NCBI GenBank assembly: GCA_001598975.1
Contig: BBXU01001085.1
Location: 1 to 32,560 of the forward strand
Length of the DNA: 32,560 nucleotides
Origin: Parachlorella kessleri
Taxonomy: Eukaryota; Chlorophyta; Trebouxiophyceae; Chlorellales; Chlorellaceae
Reading direction: 5' to 3'
Shown here: piece after piece, positions 19,730-30,223 of the stretch
Layout of the letters: every line of letters starts with the position of its first letter
Position numbering within the stretch: position 1 is the first letter of the stretch
The notes under the pieces: model-generated
Databases searched by the model: none
Seen by the model: only the letters and a program-made list of their open reading frames with translations
What the model was told of the DNA's origin: nothing
Program-made: the position numbers and the translations under genes

Positions 19730-22700
19730 CTAGCCATCCTGCGGCAGCACCTCACCGCCCACCCACCAACAGAAGATGGCCGCCCCCACTGCATAATGCA
19801 GCGAAGTGATGGCAAAGACGAGGGCCCAGGAGCCCGTCCCTGCCAGGACCCAGCCAGTGACAGGCACCGCCAGCAGCCCAGCAGCGGTAGCGGCGGTGTT
19901 GCCGGCGGCAAACACCACCCCTGCGTGGCGCGGGGCGATGTCCAGCTGGCTCACGCTGACTCCAGCAAGGGTGAGAGCATTCAGGCCCAGGCCCACGGTC
20001 ACCCAGGCTGAGGCGGCAGACGGGGAGCCGTCGGTCAAGGGCGAGACCGCCAGCAGCATGCAGGTGGCCGGGCCCAGCATGCCAATGGCCTGCAGCGACC
20101 GCCGCACGCGCCGCACGGGCCAGCCACGTGCCAGCAGCCTATCTGCATGGGAGGGCAGAAGACTCCAGGGGGTGGCGTGGTAGGCATCGTGTTGGTGTGA
20201 GGGCGGCAAATGTGGTGTGCAAGCTCCCGTACGCTTTTCCTGTGAATGCTTCCTGGTCAAGCGTGCCAGGCATGCTTTATGGTTGAGCTCACAGCGTTGT
20301 TGCATTGACAGCATGCAGGATGCAGCCCCAGATACACAGTTTAGGCAACAAGAGGTTTTCACTACCGTCGTTCTTTGCACAAGCGAACCATCCCACCTGC
20401 AAGGATGCCCGACACAGCCCCCACGCCGCCCTGAACCACATAGGGCCACAGGGTGAAGCCAGCCAGCTGCGAAATCTCGACATGGTAGTAGTCCTTGAAG
20501 AAGGTGGGCAGCCAGGTCAGCAAGCCATAGAAGCCCCAGGAGCCTGCAACACTAACTGGGCAGTAGGCTGGGTGTGCTGCAGACGACCTTCTTTTGAATG
20601 CTGGCCAGCACTTTTTCTGACAGTTGCAAATTGCGTCGCTTTTGCAAGCTGTTGTGTAACTTACAGTGTAAGACATGAACCAAGCAGAATTGACTTCATG
20701 AAATGAGGCACCTGTTGCAAATCGCTGAAGCAAGGAAACATAGCAGGGCTACAACCAAAACTGCGTACCCCCAAGCACAAGATTAGACCAAACGCAAATG
20801 ACGCACTATGTCCACGTCCCCAGGAGGGACATCACCTGTGTACTGCGCCACGCAGATGGCCCACACCTCTCTCGTCTGCAGCAGCGCCGCAAAGCCTGTC
20901 CCCGGCTGCTGTGAAGCAGTGCGAGCCTTTGAGTAGCCCGCCGCCAGCCCATCAGACCACTCAGTCCCTGCCTCGCTCAATGCCTCTTCCTCCTCCTCTT
21001 GTACAGGCTGCTCCCCGACCAGCTCGCCTTGCCTTATAATGGTTGAGCTTGCACCCGCTGATGGCGCTGGAACTGTGGAAGAGATTCCTGACGGCTGGCC
21101 AAGCCTAGACGGGGCCCGCCGGGCACTGATAGTGGGCCCTCCCGGCCCTTCTGGACCGTCAGAGAAAGGCGTGCCTGGCGCCCATAGTCGCTGGTGCTCC
21201 TGCAGACCAGGGCGAGATGTTCAGACTGCAGATGAGCAGATTGCCTGCAACCACATGCTGAAGTGGTGCTCTCTGCAAGCTGCATGGCTGGACGTAAGGT
21301 GTCGTAACCAAACGGTATGTCCGCTGCAGCAAGCAGCTGGCTGCCATTTGTACTTGCAACTTCCAATGTATCCTCATCTCCAACATTGCATGGACCTTCC
21401 AGGCAGACCCCCTTCTGCTCATACCTGGTCCTCATTTATTGTGTCCAGGCCCTTAGGCAGGCTGAATGTGCGCCTCTTGCCTCCCTGGCCTGACCATTGT
21501 CCAAGCTCCATACGCCTTAGCAGGCCTCTCCCGATACCGCTGCTATCTGTGCTTGTCCCTGGATGGGCGACTTGCAGCGGTAGCCAGATGGGCAGCCAAA
21601 GCACCGCCGAGGCGCCAAACAGGTAGAAGACCCACTGCATGAAGGGCACAGCAGATGGAGCCTTGATGAACAATGCATAGCCTAGCTTCTCTGGAGAGTA
21701 GTAAATGAACCAACAGGAGAACAGCAGGGCTTCTTGTAAGCCATGCGATTGTATCGAATAGTTTCAAGTTCCGTTATATGTAACCAGACAGCAAGCTTGG
21801 TACTTAACCTGGGTGGCTAATCAAGGTGCCTGGCAACCTCACCGGCCAGCCAAGGTTGTCTATCAAAGAAGGTGCCAGCCCAAAGGCCAGAGCTGTACCC
21901 GCATAGGAGGCAGCTGTTATTGCCCCGACTGCGGTTGACTGATAGGTTGCAGGAACGCTGCGAGCTGCATAAAGAGTCGAAGGGTCATCTGGCAGTCCTA
22001 CTGCTGAAGGCCACCAAGGCGTGCAGCCCTGCTAGTACACAGGAACCAGCTTCGCAATATGTTCGCTGCTTGTGATCCACATTACCATGCCAGCCTTGTC
22101 AGTTGCCAAGTGAGAGCGAGAGCGAGGCACAGGCCCGTGAGGTAGCAGAGACACACACCTATGAGGGAGTGGATGGCCGGGAAGGCCACTCCTTCACCAA
22201 GGCCCATGGCCACCCGCATGGCCACCAGCGCAGGCAGACCCAAGGCCGCTGCGCCTGGCGTGAGGAGCGTGCAGAGGGACCAGGCAGTCACGCCCACGGC
22301 CAGCACGTCTTTACCACCGTACTTGTCCGCCAGGGAGCCTGCAGCACCATGCAGAAGCTGTGGCCTTCAAGATGCTGGGTGGGCAGGAAAATTGTGAGTC
22401 TGTACGTGCATGGGCTTGATGTAGGAGGAATCAAATAAGGGAACAATTGTGCAGCTCTAGCTAGCCAGCTGTCCACATGGCATCCCTGCCAGCAAAATGG
22501 ACCTACTGGACTAACATCCAGCTAACGAAAGTAAAAAGTCGGCTGCCATGTGCTTGTTGCAGACTGCCTGCCTTTTGCATTTGCTCCTGGCTTCAGCTAG
22601 GGTGCAAGACTGACCTCCAAGCAACTGTGTGCAAATGTAGCCCGCGAAGAATGCTGAAAGGATGATGCCCTGTTGGTTGGTGTTCCAGTTGTACTCGTAA

Positions 22701-23428
22701 GCCATTGAGATGATGGCAGTGCTGATATTAGAGCGGTCTGCATAGCAGATAAAGACGCTAACGGCTGCCAGCACCACCTGCAGGCAGCAAAAGATAGGCT
22801 TTGACCTCAGCACAATTAGCGGCAGGCAACAAGGCTGATCGATGAGTACCAGGGTCGATGTGTTCAACACTTCCTGCTTGTTATGAGTTTTGGCTTCCGC
22901 AGTGCGCACCATAAGCTCCCAGCGCAGCGAGCCACACCGATGTTGCTGCTCCTGAGCACTAGACGAGGCCACAGACGGGCCCAGTAGCTGCCGAACTGGG
23001 CTATCAGGTGCCTCTTCCTCATCACTGCCACCATCGATATTGCCGGGCTCCAAAGCTTTGCTGGGGTTGTGACGGCTGGTGGTGGACTGTAGCCACCTGG
23101 CACCTGTCCAGGGCATGGCTAGGGGAAGGCAACGTGTTTGGACGTTCCCACGAAGTTTAAGTACGAGGGAGGTTGGACAAAGACATAGCAGGACACCTCG
23201 TTTGTCAAGGGCCTCTCAGCCTGGAAGGATTTACGCACCAGCTGTGCTGGCAGCGCTCAAATACAAGGCTGGGCTTCGCCAGCTGAAGCCAGAGGGGGTG
23301 AAGGGCTTGCCGCTGTTACTGCTCATGTTTCTCAAGCTTGTGGCTGCCGTCGCACACCTTCCGTTTTTTATGGCAGGTTCTGAAGTAGTATGGCGAAGAC
23401 TTCGGCATGTAACACTTGATAGGTGCAT
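19730..23428 (-). CDS. PHT4: MFS anion/phosphate transporter, PHT4 (SLC17-like), probably plastid
   Basis: Nine exons on the minus strand: 23428-23239, 23118-22910, 22777-22615, 22338-22159, 21964-21843, 21634-21425, 21199-20836, 20543-20397, 20142-19730; 665 aa, phases consistent. PHT4 proteins move inorganic phosphate or organic anions with Na+ or H+, mostly in plastid envelopes and thylakoids. Exon 1 (MHLSSVTCRSLRHTTSE) is Ser/Arg-rich like a transit peptide. Hydrophobic segments begin at about residue 134 with VFICYADRSNISTAIISMA, the family's first-helix motif. GSLADKYGGK and RVAMGLGEGVAFPAIHSLI are further PHT4/SLC17 motifs, and SWGFYGLLTWLPTFFKDYY opens the second half. Residues about 311-460 form an unusually long hydrophilic linker with an acidic patch (EEEEEALSEAG). 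The exact substrate cannot be read from sequence. Confidence 0.92.
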
Positions 23429-24087
23429 GCCAGGACGTACAAGGCAACGTAACGTGAGCCTAGAAGCCTTCTTGTTGGATTGTTAAGCTGATCGGGCGAC
23501 GCTGTCTTTGCTTCGAACAACAACGAATCATCTTTCCAGCTGGGGAAAGCAGCACCTTGTTTCGCGGTTGCAACACAGATGGAACCCAGTCGCAGACGGA
23601 AACCCTTCCAACTCACAGCAGGGCGCAGCATGGCAGGGATCTTTCATCAGATTCCAGACCCTTGCTTTCGGGCAACCGAAGGTGGTTATCAATATCAATA
23701 TCAATATAATAATGGTGGAAGGGTCCCAGAGCATGTGTGTGCATCACTTCACTCCATTGGTCTGCCACTGTGCCCGAACTTAGAGACTGAAGTCTTTGAC
23801 GGACCAGCTAAGACCTCTAAGGCACAACCTTGGTTTTGGAAAGGCAGACTGATGATGATATCTTGCCCACCAGCCTGTGCATGGCTTCAGCAGCAGCTTT
23901 CCCTGCATGGCCACCTGCCTGCTTTACTGATCCTGCAACTAGAAACATACGCCCTCCTTGCTACACCTTCTACAAGCACTGACTACCATTAACTGTCAAA
24001 GGTTCACATGGGTCACCAAAGCGCGCCGTGTTGCCAACGCATCAGAGGTAAAGGACAGTTGATACCACCGCCATGGGTATGTCACTG
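23429..24087. promoter_or_regulatory. Transporter promoter region and PheRS 3' region
   Basis: About 660 bp between the transporter start and the PheRS stop, both on the minus strand. A minus-strand ATG at 23631 opens 87 codons that overlap the transporter start in another frame; it could be an upstream ORF if transcription begins beyond it. The hexamer TATCAA is repeated three times at 23687-23704 in an AT-rich patch. Nothing else is recognisable. Confidence 0.4.
23687..23704. repeat. TATCAA hexamer, three tandem copies
   Basis: Three exact copies followed by TATAAT, about 260 bp upstream of the transporter start codon. It is a small AT-rich repeat in otherwise GC-richer sequence. Confidence 0.85.
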
Positions 24088-27000
24088 TCAGAGCCCCAGC
24101 CTGCAGATCGGGTTCTTCTTCACCATAGTTAGGCTGACCTGCACACAGGAACAGCGATGCCCTTTATGATGGCAGAGACCTCGCCGGGCCATGCGACAGT
24201 CTGCTTGCTTGAATATGCACTCAGTAAATGTTGTTGCTTCCTGACTACTACATGCTGCAGGTAAATGCCACCTAGTGCTGAGTGGGCCCTGGAGAGCCAC
24301 GCAAGCTTTCGTGGGCGCGGCCTCCAGCAACTGAGGCGCACCTTATGCCCAAACAGATCCCTAATGTTGTCAATGCCGTAGAGGATCATGGTTGGCCTGC
24401 AAACGGGCAGAAGCTTGTTCAAGTGTTGCGTATACATATAAATAACTTACCTTGTCGCTATCAGCTTCCACAACATCAGGTATGCCCAAGGACCAGAAAC
24501 AGACAAACTCAAGAACCTCGCACATACTGAGACACCATCAACATTTACATTTTGCGGCCTCCACTCTGTCCCTCTGGTCGTTTGCTGCAGAAGCTGACAC
24601 AGGGAGGCATACCCCATCACGACTCCCCCCAGCCACACCTCACCAACCAGGGCCAAGCAACCCAGAGAGAATCTTTGGGCTTCCCAACATCACATCCAAG
24701 CTTGCACGCCTCGCAGAAGGCTGGCCCAGCGTCACTGGGTGTCCAGCCATTGCCAGCCAGGGCCCGGACGTCCCGTGGTCCCCAAGCAAAGGTGTGCCCC
24801 CCGCACCTCTCCAGCGACAGCCCCCAGGCGATGACGTTGACGCCCTCCGGCAGGCCCATGGGCCGCAGCATCTCCGGCCGGAACATGCCACTGTTGCCCA
24901 CCTCCATCCACTTGCCCAGCTCCTCAGAGTAGCTGTAGGGCACCCAAAATCGGGAAACACAGGTCTCCATCATGTAATGGCGAGTAGCAGTCGTAGTACC
25001 AACATGCACACCTCCGTCCCCTTCCCCAGCTCTGTAAAGAGGTAGCTGCAGTCCGTGAAGCCAAGCGGAAGGGCAAACACCACGCACGGATGTGGCACGC
25101 AAAGCTCAAGAGCAACGTGGCAGGCAGTGGACGGGACTCTAAAGGCACCACCATGCACTAGCAGCAGCAGGACGCACAACTTGAGGATCTTCGCATCAAA
25201 GCACACTGCGCACCCCGCGGCCACAGCACCAGCACCAGCTCTCAGAAGATGCCGCTCCTGGCCCTACAAGCACCTGAAGATCTCCATGGAGGGCTCAGTG
25301 TAGGGGTTGTACGCGGGCTTGAACCGCAGCTTCTTGAGCCCCAGCCGGTCAAAGAACTGCTGCAGCACGCCGATGAGGTTGCCCAATGTCAGACCCACAT
25401 CGCACACGACGCCTGCATGGGGAGGTGGGCCATGATCACAGTGGTGGATCCTGCGGCTTTCTGCTCATTGCCAGCTTCTCTACACGGTCGACAGCACTGT
25501 AAAAACACTTAATGACTGCATATGGCTTTGCAGCCCCTTCGAAATGCCATGGCTTGCCCTTGCAAGCACCGAGTAGTCACTGGAGGCACGCATGTGGGTT
25601 GGGTGTCCTTTCCGTCACACACCTCTCTTTTGTGAAACTTACCTAGGCGCGTCAGAAAAATGACAACCACACCGCCCCGGTACCCTCTGCCTCCAATGTG
25701 CAGCCGGAACTCCCAGTCAACTCCCCACCTACCCTCTATCTGATGGAATTCGGCCAGGTGTGTCCGGTCGATGGCCTCATTCCGGAACACGCGGTCCACG
25801 CTGAAGTACTTGGCCGGCCGGAAGCCCTCCTACAATGAACGGACCAGCACAGCAGCGGCAGGGCTGAGCATTAAGCCATAGGCTCCTTTCAGCGCTCGCC
25901 GCTGCAAGAACAGAAGTCCACCCCCGCCCAGCCACACTCCCACCCCGCCGGGTCACACAGGGCATACAGGCATCCCTCACAGCCGGGAGGACCTGCCCAA
26001 TGTCCTCAATCGGATGTGTACCCCTACCTGTGCAAGACGGTACAGCATGCGGGACGACACGGCCGTGGTGTGCGTCCTCAGCAGGTTCTTCTCCGCCTCC
26101 GCGATCTTCCAGTCGTAGCCGTAGCCCAGGGAGCCGTAGCCGCCCTGCTGGTGGGTCTGCCGCACGCGCTCCATGTAGTCGGCCGGCACCGTGCTGATGG
26201 GGGTCGCGGCAGGCTCTGCAGCAGCAGCAGCAGGCAAGCTGTTGCTGGGCAGGTAAAGTGACTTTTGCAGGCCCGCAGGGCTTGTCGGTCTGCCTTTCGC
26301 TCTGCAAGGGCCTGGAGCAGGCAAGGTGTGCTGCATGCTCTGCTGCCCCTCTTCCCCCATAAGAGGGTGCAGGGCGCACCTGTCACAGCCATCACCGCCA
26401 GCGACACCTTGGCTAGAAGCATGCTATAAGGGTGAGCCAGACTGCCACCGCCTGGTGCAGGCTGGCTCACTCACTTGTGAGGAAGAAGGTGTCGTGCGCG
26501 TCGCGCGCTGGGTGCTGCTGCGGCTGGAACAGCGCGTCGAAGTTCCAGAAGGATGACTCCACGTAGTTGTTGGTGGGCATCTCCTCAAACCCCATCTGAG
26601 TGAAGATCTTGCGGAACTGCGTGCGCACCTGCAACACGGTCCACCCTTAGCAAGAATGTCAGCCGGCAGCGGGGACGCAAAGCAGGGCACCTAGCTGTGG
26701 GAGCACGCAGCTGCATTTGTGAGTGCAGTTGACCTGCCAAAAGCAGAAGGCTATGGGCCCCGCCTAAACTTCTTCCGTGGCAGGAAGCTGAGAAAGCAGT
26801 GTAGCTGCTGCTGAGTCAATGAGAGCTGCCAGCTTGCCTTGAGCAGGGGGTGGAGGTAGCCGCCGGAGGGTGGCAGCCCCAGGGCGTTGAAGTTGTACTC
26901 CTTGAAGGCCTCGTCCCGCCATGTGCCCCTGCCAGGGTCAAACAGGAAGTGTTGTTACCGCAGGACAGACCATGGCCCATGTTTTAGGCCCCTCTAGGCT

Positions 27001-28902
27001 ACCTTGCCCTTGCTCCAACGGCAAGGTTTGAGCCGAGATTCACGCCGAGCTCAGCAGCAGCTCGCCAGTAGGTACCGCACATGCTCCAGCAAGCGCTCGC
27101 AGGCCGTCTCTGGAGTACTCAAGCAGGAAACTCTCTATTGAGCCCCACAACCTAACCTGCCACACATCCTAATCCCACCGTAGCTGCTCTTGCCTCCGCC
27201 CTGTTCAAGTAAGGCACCGTGTCACAACTACGTACTATACAGCACCAAGAATTGGCCAGCACGTGCCCCTCGGCGCACCAAATCCTTGAAAGCACTCCGA
27301 ACTGCATGCACAACTGCCACGCTATCTCACAGCCAGCCGGGCGCACTCACTTTTGTATCATGTCAGCTGTCAGCTCCGTGGCCGCCTTCTTCCGCTGCAG
27401 CGCAAACTTGGGCCCCCGCCGCACGCGGTATGTCTTCCACGACTCTGGCGCTACCAGCTTGCGCTTTTTGAGCGCCGCCAGCTCGGCTTCGCTGGCACCT
27501 CCAGCATCCTGCAGGCTGAAATGCAACACATCGCAGATAAGAAAGGGGAGCACTACAAGCTCGCTGGGCTGCTAGCTTTAGAGACTTGGTCGCTGCCAGA
27601 TCTTGCACGCAGGCGTAGCTCTCCTGTCAGAATGACACATGTCTGACAACAATGGTGCATCATGCCTACCATGCTGGCAGCACCCTGGTGCACCTCGAGC
27701 AGCTGACCTCCATCAGCCAGTTGACTCACTGATCCTGTTGCCGATAACTCTCATGGGACCTTTCACAGCTTATTCATCAGCCCTGCCGCACCGCAAGCCC
27801 AAGCCCTGGCAACCGCAGCCGTAGGTCCCTGCCTGCACCCCCCAGGCAGCTGCGCACCTGCCGCCCCTCATCCAGTGCTTGCAGCGTGGTCAGCACCCTG
27901 TCCTGGATGGCGTCCACCTTGCGCACCACCCTGGGCTCGCCCCCGCTCTTGTCGATGGCCACCCACTTGAGCTGCATGGCCTGCTTGAACCCCACATCGC
28001 CCGCTGGGCCCAGCTGCTTCTGCAAGGAGGAAAGTTATACGCAGCAGGCACAGTCAGGGGTGTGCTTGAACCTTTGAGGGCGCCTGCATCCGTTTCTCCA
28101 TGCCATGCCGTGTGGGTAGGACCGACAGTGTGTGTAACCAGCCCCTTGTTGAACCGAGAACCTCCCGGACCGGAAAAGGTCACAACTCCAAGCCCACTGG
28201 AGTATCCTGCTATGATGCCAGTTGACTTGGCTGGTGCCTTCACTGTTGCGGGAGCCTGCCGCTCACATACAGGCGCAGTTCCCGCTTGGGGTGCAAGACT
28301 GGCCCTGCCCGTCACTCCCCAGGAGCGCCACCAGAGCTTGCCTTGATTGCTGCAAGTGTGACACCTTCTGCTGGTACTGCATTGAAGACTTGTGCCTCCG
28401 GGGAGCCTATCCCCAGATACCCCTTGGCCTCAGAGGTCAGCACATAGCGGAAGTGGTCAACATCCTGCAAGGCGGGGAGCTATCCCATTAAGAAGGGGGT
28501 CCCCTGGCTGGTGCTGTCTGTGTTCGCTCCCTGCTGCAATGTTTTATCAGAGGACGGGTTGTTTGAGGTCAACACTACCTGTTCTCAACCGCACCTCAGT
28601 ACTAATCATCTCTGCGGCTAGCAAACTCTTCAGTACACCCACTAACTGAAGGTGGTCAACACCTGCAGAAACACATAGCTTTGTATGCCTCATACAAGGG
28701 GTCCAGGACCTGCTAAAGGGAAGCCCAAGAAGGAGCATACAAGGAGTCCAGTACTCTAGGACTTCTACAGCAGACTGTAAAGAGTACAAGTCTCACAGCC
28801 TATATTCTGCCACTTGCCTAAGCTGGCTGCATAGTCGCCACTGTCCTCGATGGCGCCTGCATCATGCAGGGTCTGAAGCAGCTTCCCCTCGATATCCGCC
28901 AT
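24088..28902 (-). CDS. FARSA: Phenylalanine-tRNA ligase alpha subunit, cytosolic type
   Basis: Thirteen exons on the minus strand: 28902-28818, 28662-28595, 28464-28342, 28019-27858, 27508-27351, 26928-26838, 26628-26475, 26215-26028, 25829-25733, 25412-25274, 24932-24807, 24396-24342, 24138-24088; 498 aa, the usual length. It pairs with the beta subunit to charge tRNA-Phe. The N-terminal part ([20 protein letters not shown]) is the winged-helix tRNA-binding region. The class II catalytic core shows [59 protein letters not shown], motif 2 ([19 protein letters not shown]), [12 protein letters not shown], motif 3 (GLSLER, 459-464) and the end [10 protein letters not shown]. Introns 1, 3 and 6 start with GC (at 28817, 28341 and 26837); each is the only donor that keeps the conserved protein in frame. 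Confidence 0.96.
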
Positions 28903-29183
28903 TTCCACCTATGTACCTTTAACCTTTCGGTCAGCGCAGCTTGCTACCGGGGTTGGCCGTCTACAGTCTGATCTGGCTTACTGCTCGTACTGCTTTGGGC
29001 GCTGAGTAGGAAACTCAGGGTTGGTGGTTTCAAGGTAGTTTATTCTTAGTTCGTAATATAACTACATAGCTGGCGAGTGTCCTGACACTCTTGGCCCAGG
29101 TACGATGGCTGCATGACCCAAGAAGTGACTCCCGGCTGCCTCCGAGTACTGAGCTGTCGTATTGGACTGCCCTGTGCAGCAGC
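28903..29183. promoter_or_regulatory. Divergent intergenic region between PheRS alpha and uL23
   Basis: These 281 bp separate the start codons of two translation genes transcribed away from each other, so the promoter is shared or back to back. An AT-rich patch lies near 29040-29070. No specific motif was identified. Confidence 0.5.
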
Positions 29184-29889
29184 ATGGTGTTTCGACGACT
29201 CCCAACCTACTTCCCCAACTTCCCTCTGAAACTCATTCCACTGACCGAGGCGCAGCAGAAAGTTTACGAAAAGACCGGCTTTCTGCGTGAGCTAGCCTTC
29301 CGCACCATCCCTAGTGTAAACAAGGTGCGCAGCTGGGCTAGGGTGCAGGAGTACATGTCTCACTCCCCAGGGGGGTTCCCTGTGTCAGGACTTCAACCCG
29401 GGTTGCACTTTGTATGGTGATACCGTCATTGACAGAACCCCCGGACCCAGCCTTGTTGTATATATGTTGTTCAACACTTGTGTGCCGAGCCGCAGGCTGA
29501 GATCAAGAGCTTCCTGGAGAAGGTGTACGGCCTAAACGTGGAGAAAGTGAACACTGTGAACGTGGAGGGCCAGAAGAAGCGTGGAAAGCAGGGTTTTTTC
29601 AGGTGACGAGGGTCAGCCGGTTGCCAAGTTGACTCTCTGGGAACCATTTTTGCACCCTCACTGGCTGGCAACCCTGTAAGCATGTGGATGGGGCGTTGCT
29701 AAGGAGCAGCAGCACCAGCACCGGCAGGCGGCCCTTCTGCATTCTGGGGTAGGGTGCCTGCTGGGCTAGGGCACCTGCACACACATGCTGCTCACAGTTG
29801 CGCTTTGCTGCGGCTGCAGGCGGTCAGATTACAAGAAAGCGTACGTGTTCCTTAGAGAGGCGCCTGCCCAGCCTAGCCGGGCGCGGTAG
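29184..29889 (+). CDS. MRPL23: Organellar ribosomal protein uL23 (mitochondrial type)
   Basis: Three exons: 29184-29324, 29496-29602, 29820-29889; 105 aa. uL23 sits at the exit tunnel of the large ribosomal subunit. Diagnostic stretches are RRLPTYFPNFPLKLIPL, RTIPSVNKAEIKSFLEKVYG (exon 1/2 junction), NVEKVNTVNVEGQKKRGKQG and the C-terminal FFRRSDYKKAYVFLRE, which match the mitochondrial uL23 family of plants and algae better than the plastid or cytosolic forms. There is no long targeting extension, as is common for this small protein. It is divergent from PheRS alpha. Confidence 0.92.
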
Positions 29890-30223
29890 GCCCGCTGTCA
29901 CTAGCAGCCGGGGGAGCAGCCGCGGTCGGAGCAGCGGCAGCTACCATCTCAGAGTTGAGTGCCTGTCGCTCCGGCACTTGGTTAGTTGGTTACGTGCACA
30001 GTCCTTTGATCCTTGGTCATCCATACAGTCTTTCGAAGGTATTCACATCAGGCAAACTGCCGTACTTAGGTGTTACTTTCAACTCAGACTAGCAGGCACA
30101 CACACGGCAGCGCAAGGGGCGGCCCCGGCAGCAGCAGCAGCAGCAGTAGCACCAGCACATCAGCAGCGTTGCAACCACACCCCCTTGCCCAGCTTTTCTG
30201 GCAGCACACGCGGTGAGCTTGGA
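29890..30223 (+). other. Region between uL23 and gene K
   Basis: It holds the uL23 3' UTR and the leader of gene K. The frame of gene K's first exon stays open upstream, without an ATG, through a GCA repeat (six copies, 30128-30145), so an upstream exon with the true start cannot be excluded. Confidence 0.4.

Noticed and set aside
28363..28365. GT donor at 28364 for PheRS intron 3
   Set aside because: It leaves phase 1, while the next exon needs phase 0; the GC donor at 28341 fits both phase and protein family.
28579..28594. Extension of PheRS exon 2 to the donor at 28578
   Set aside because: It would put the next exon out of frame. Ending at 28595 gives phase 0 and restores the family sequence.
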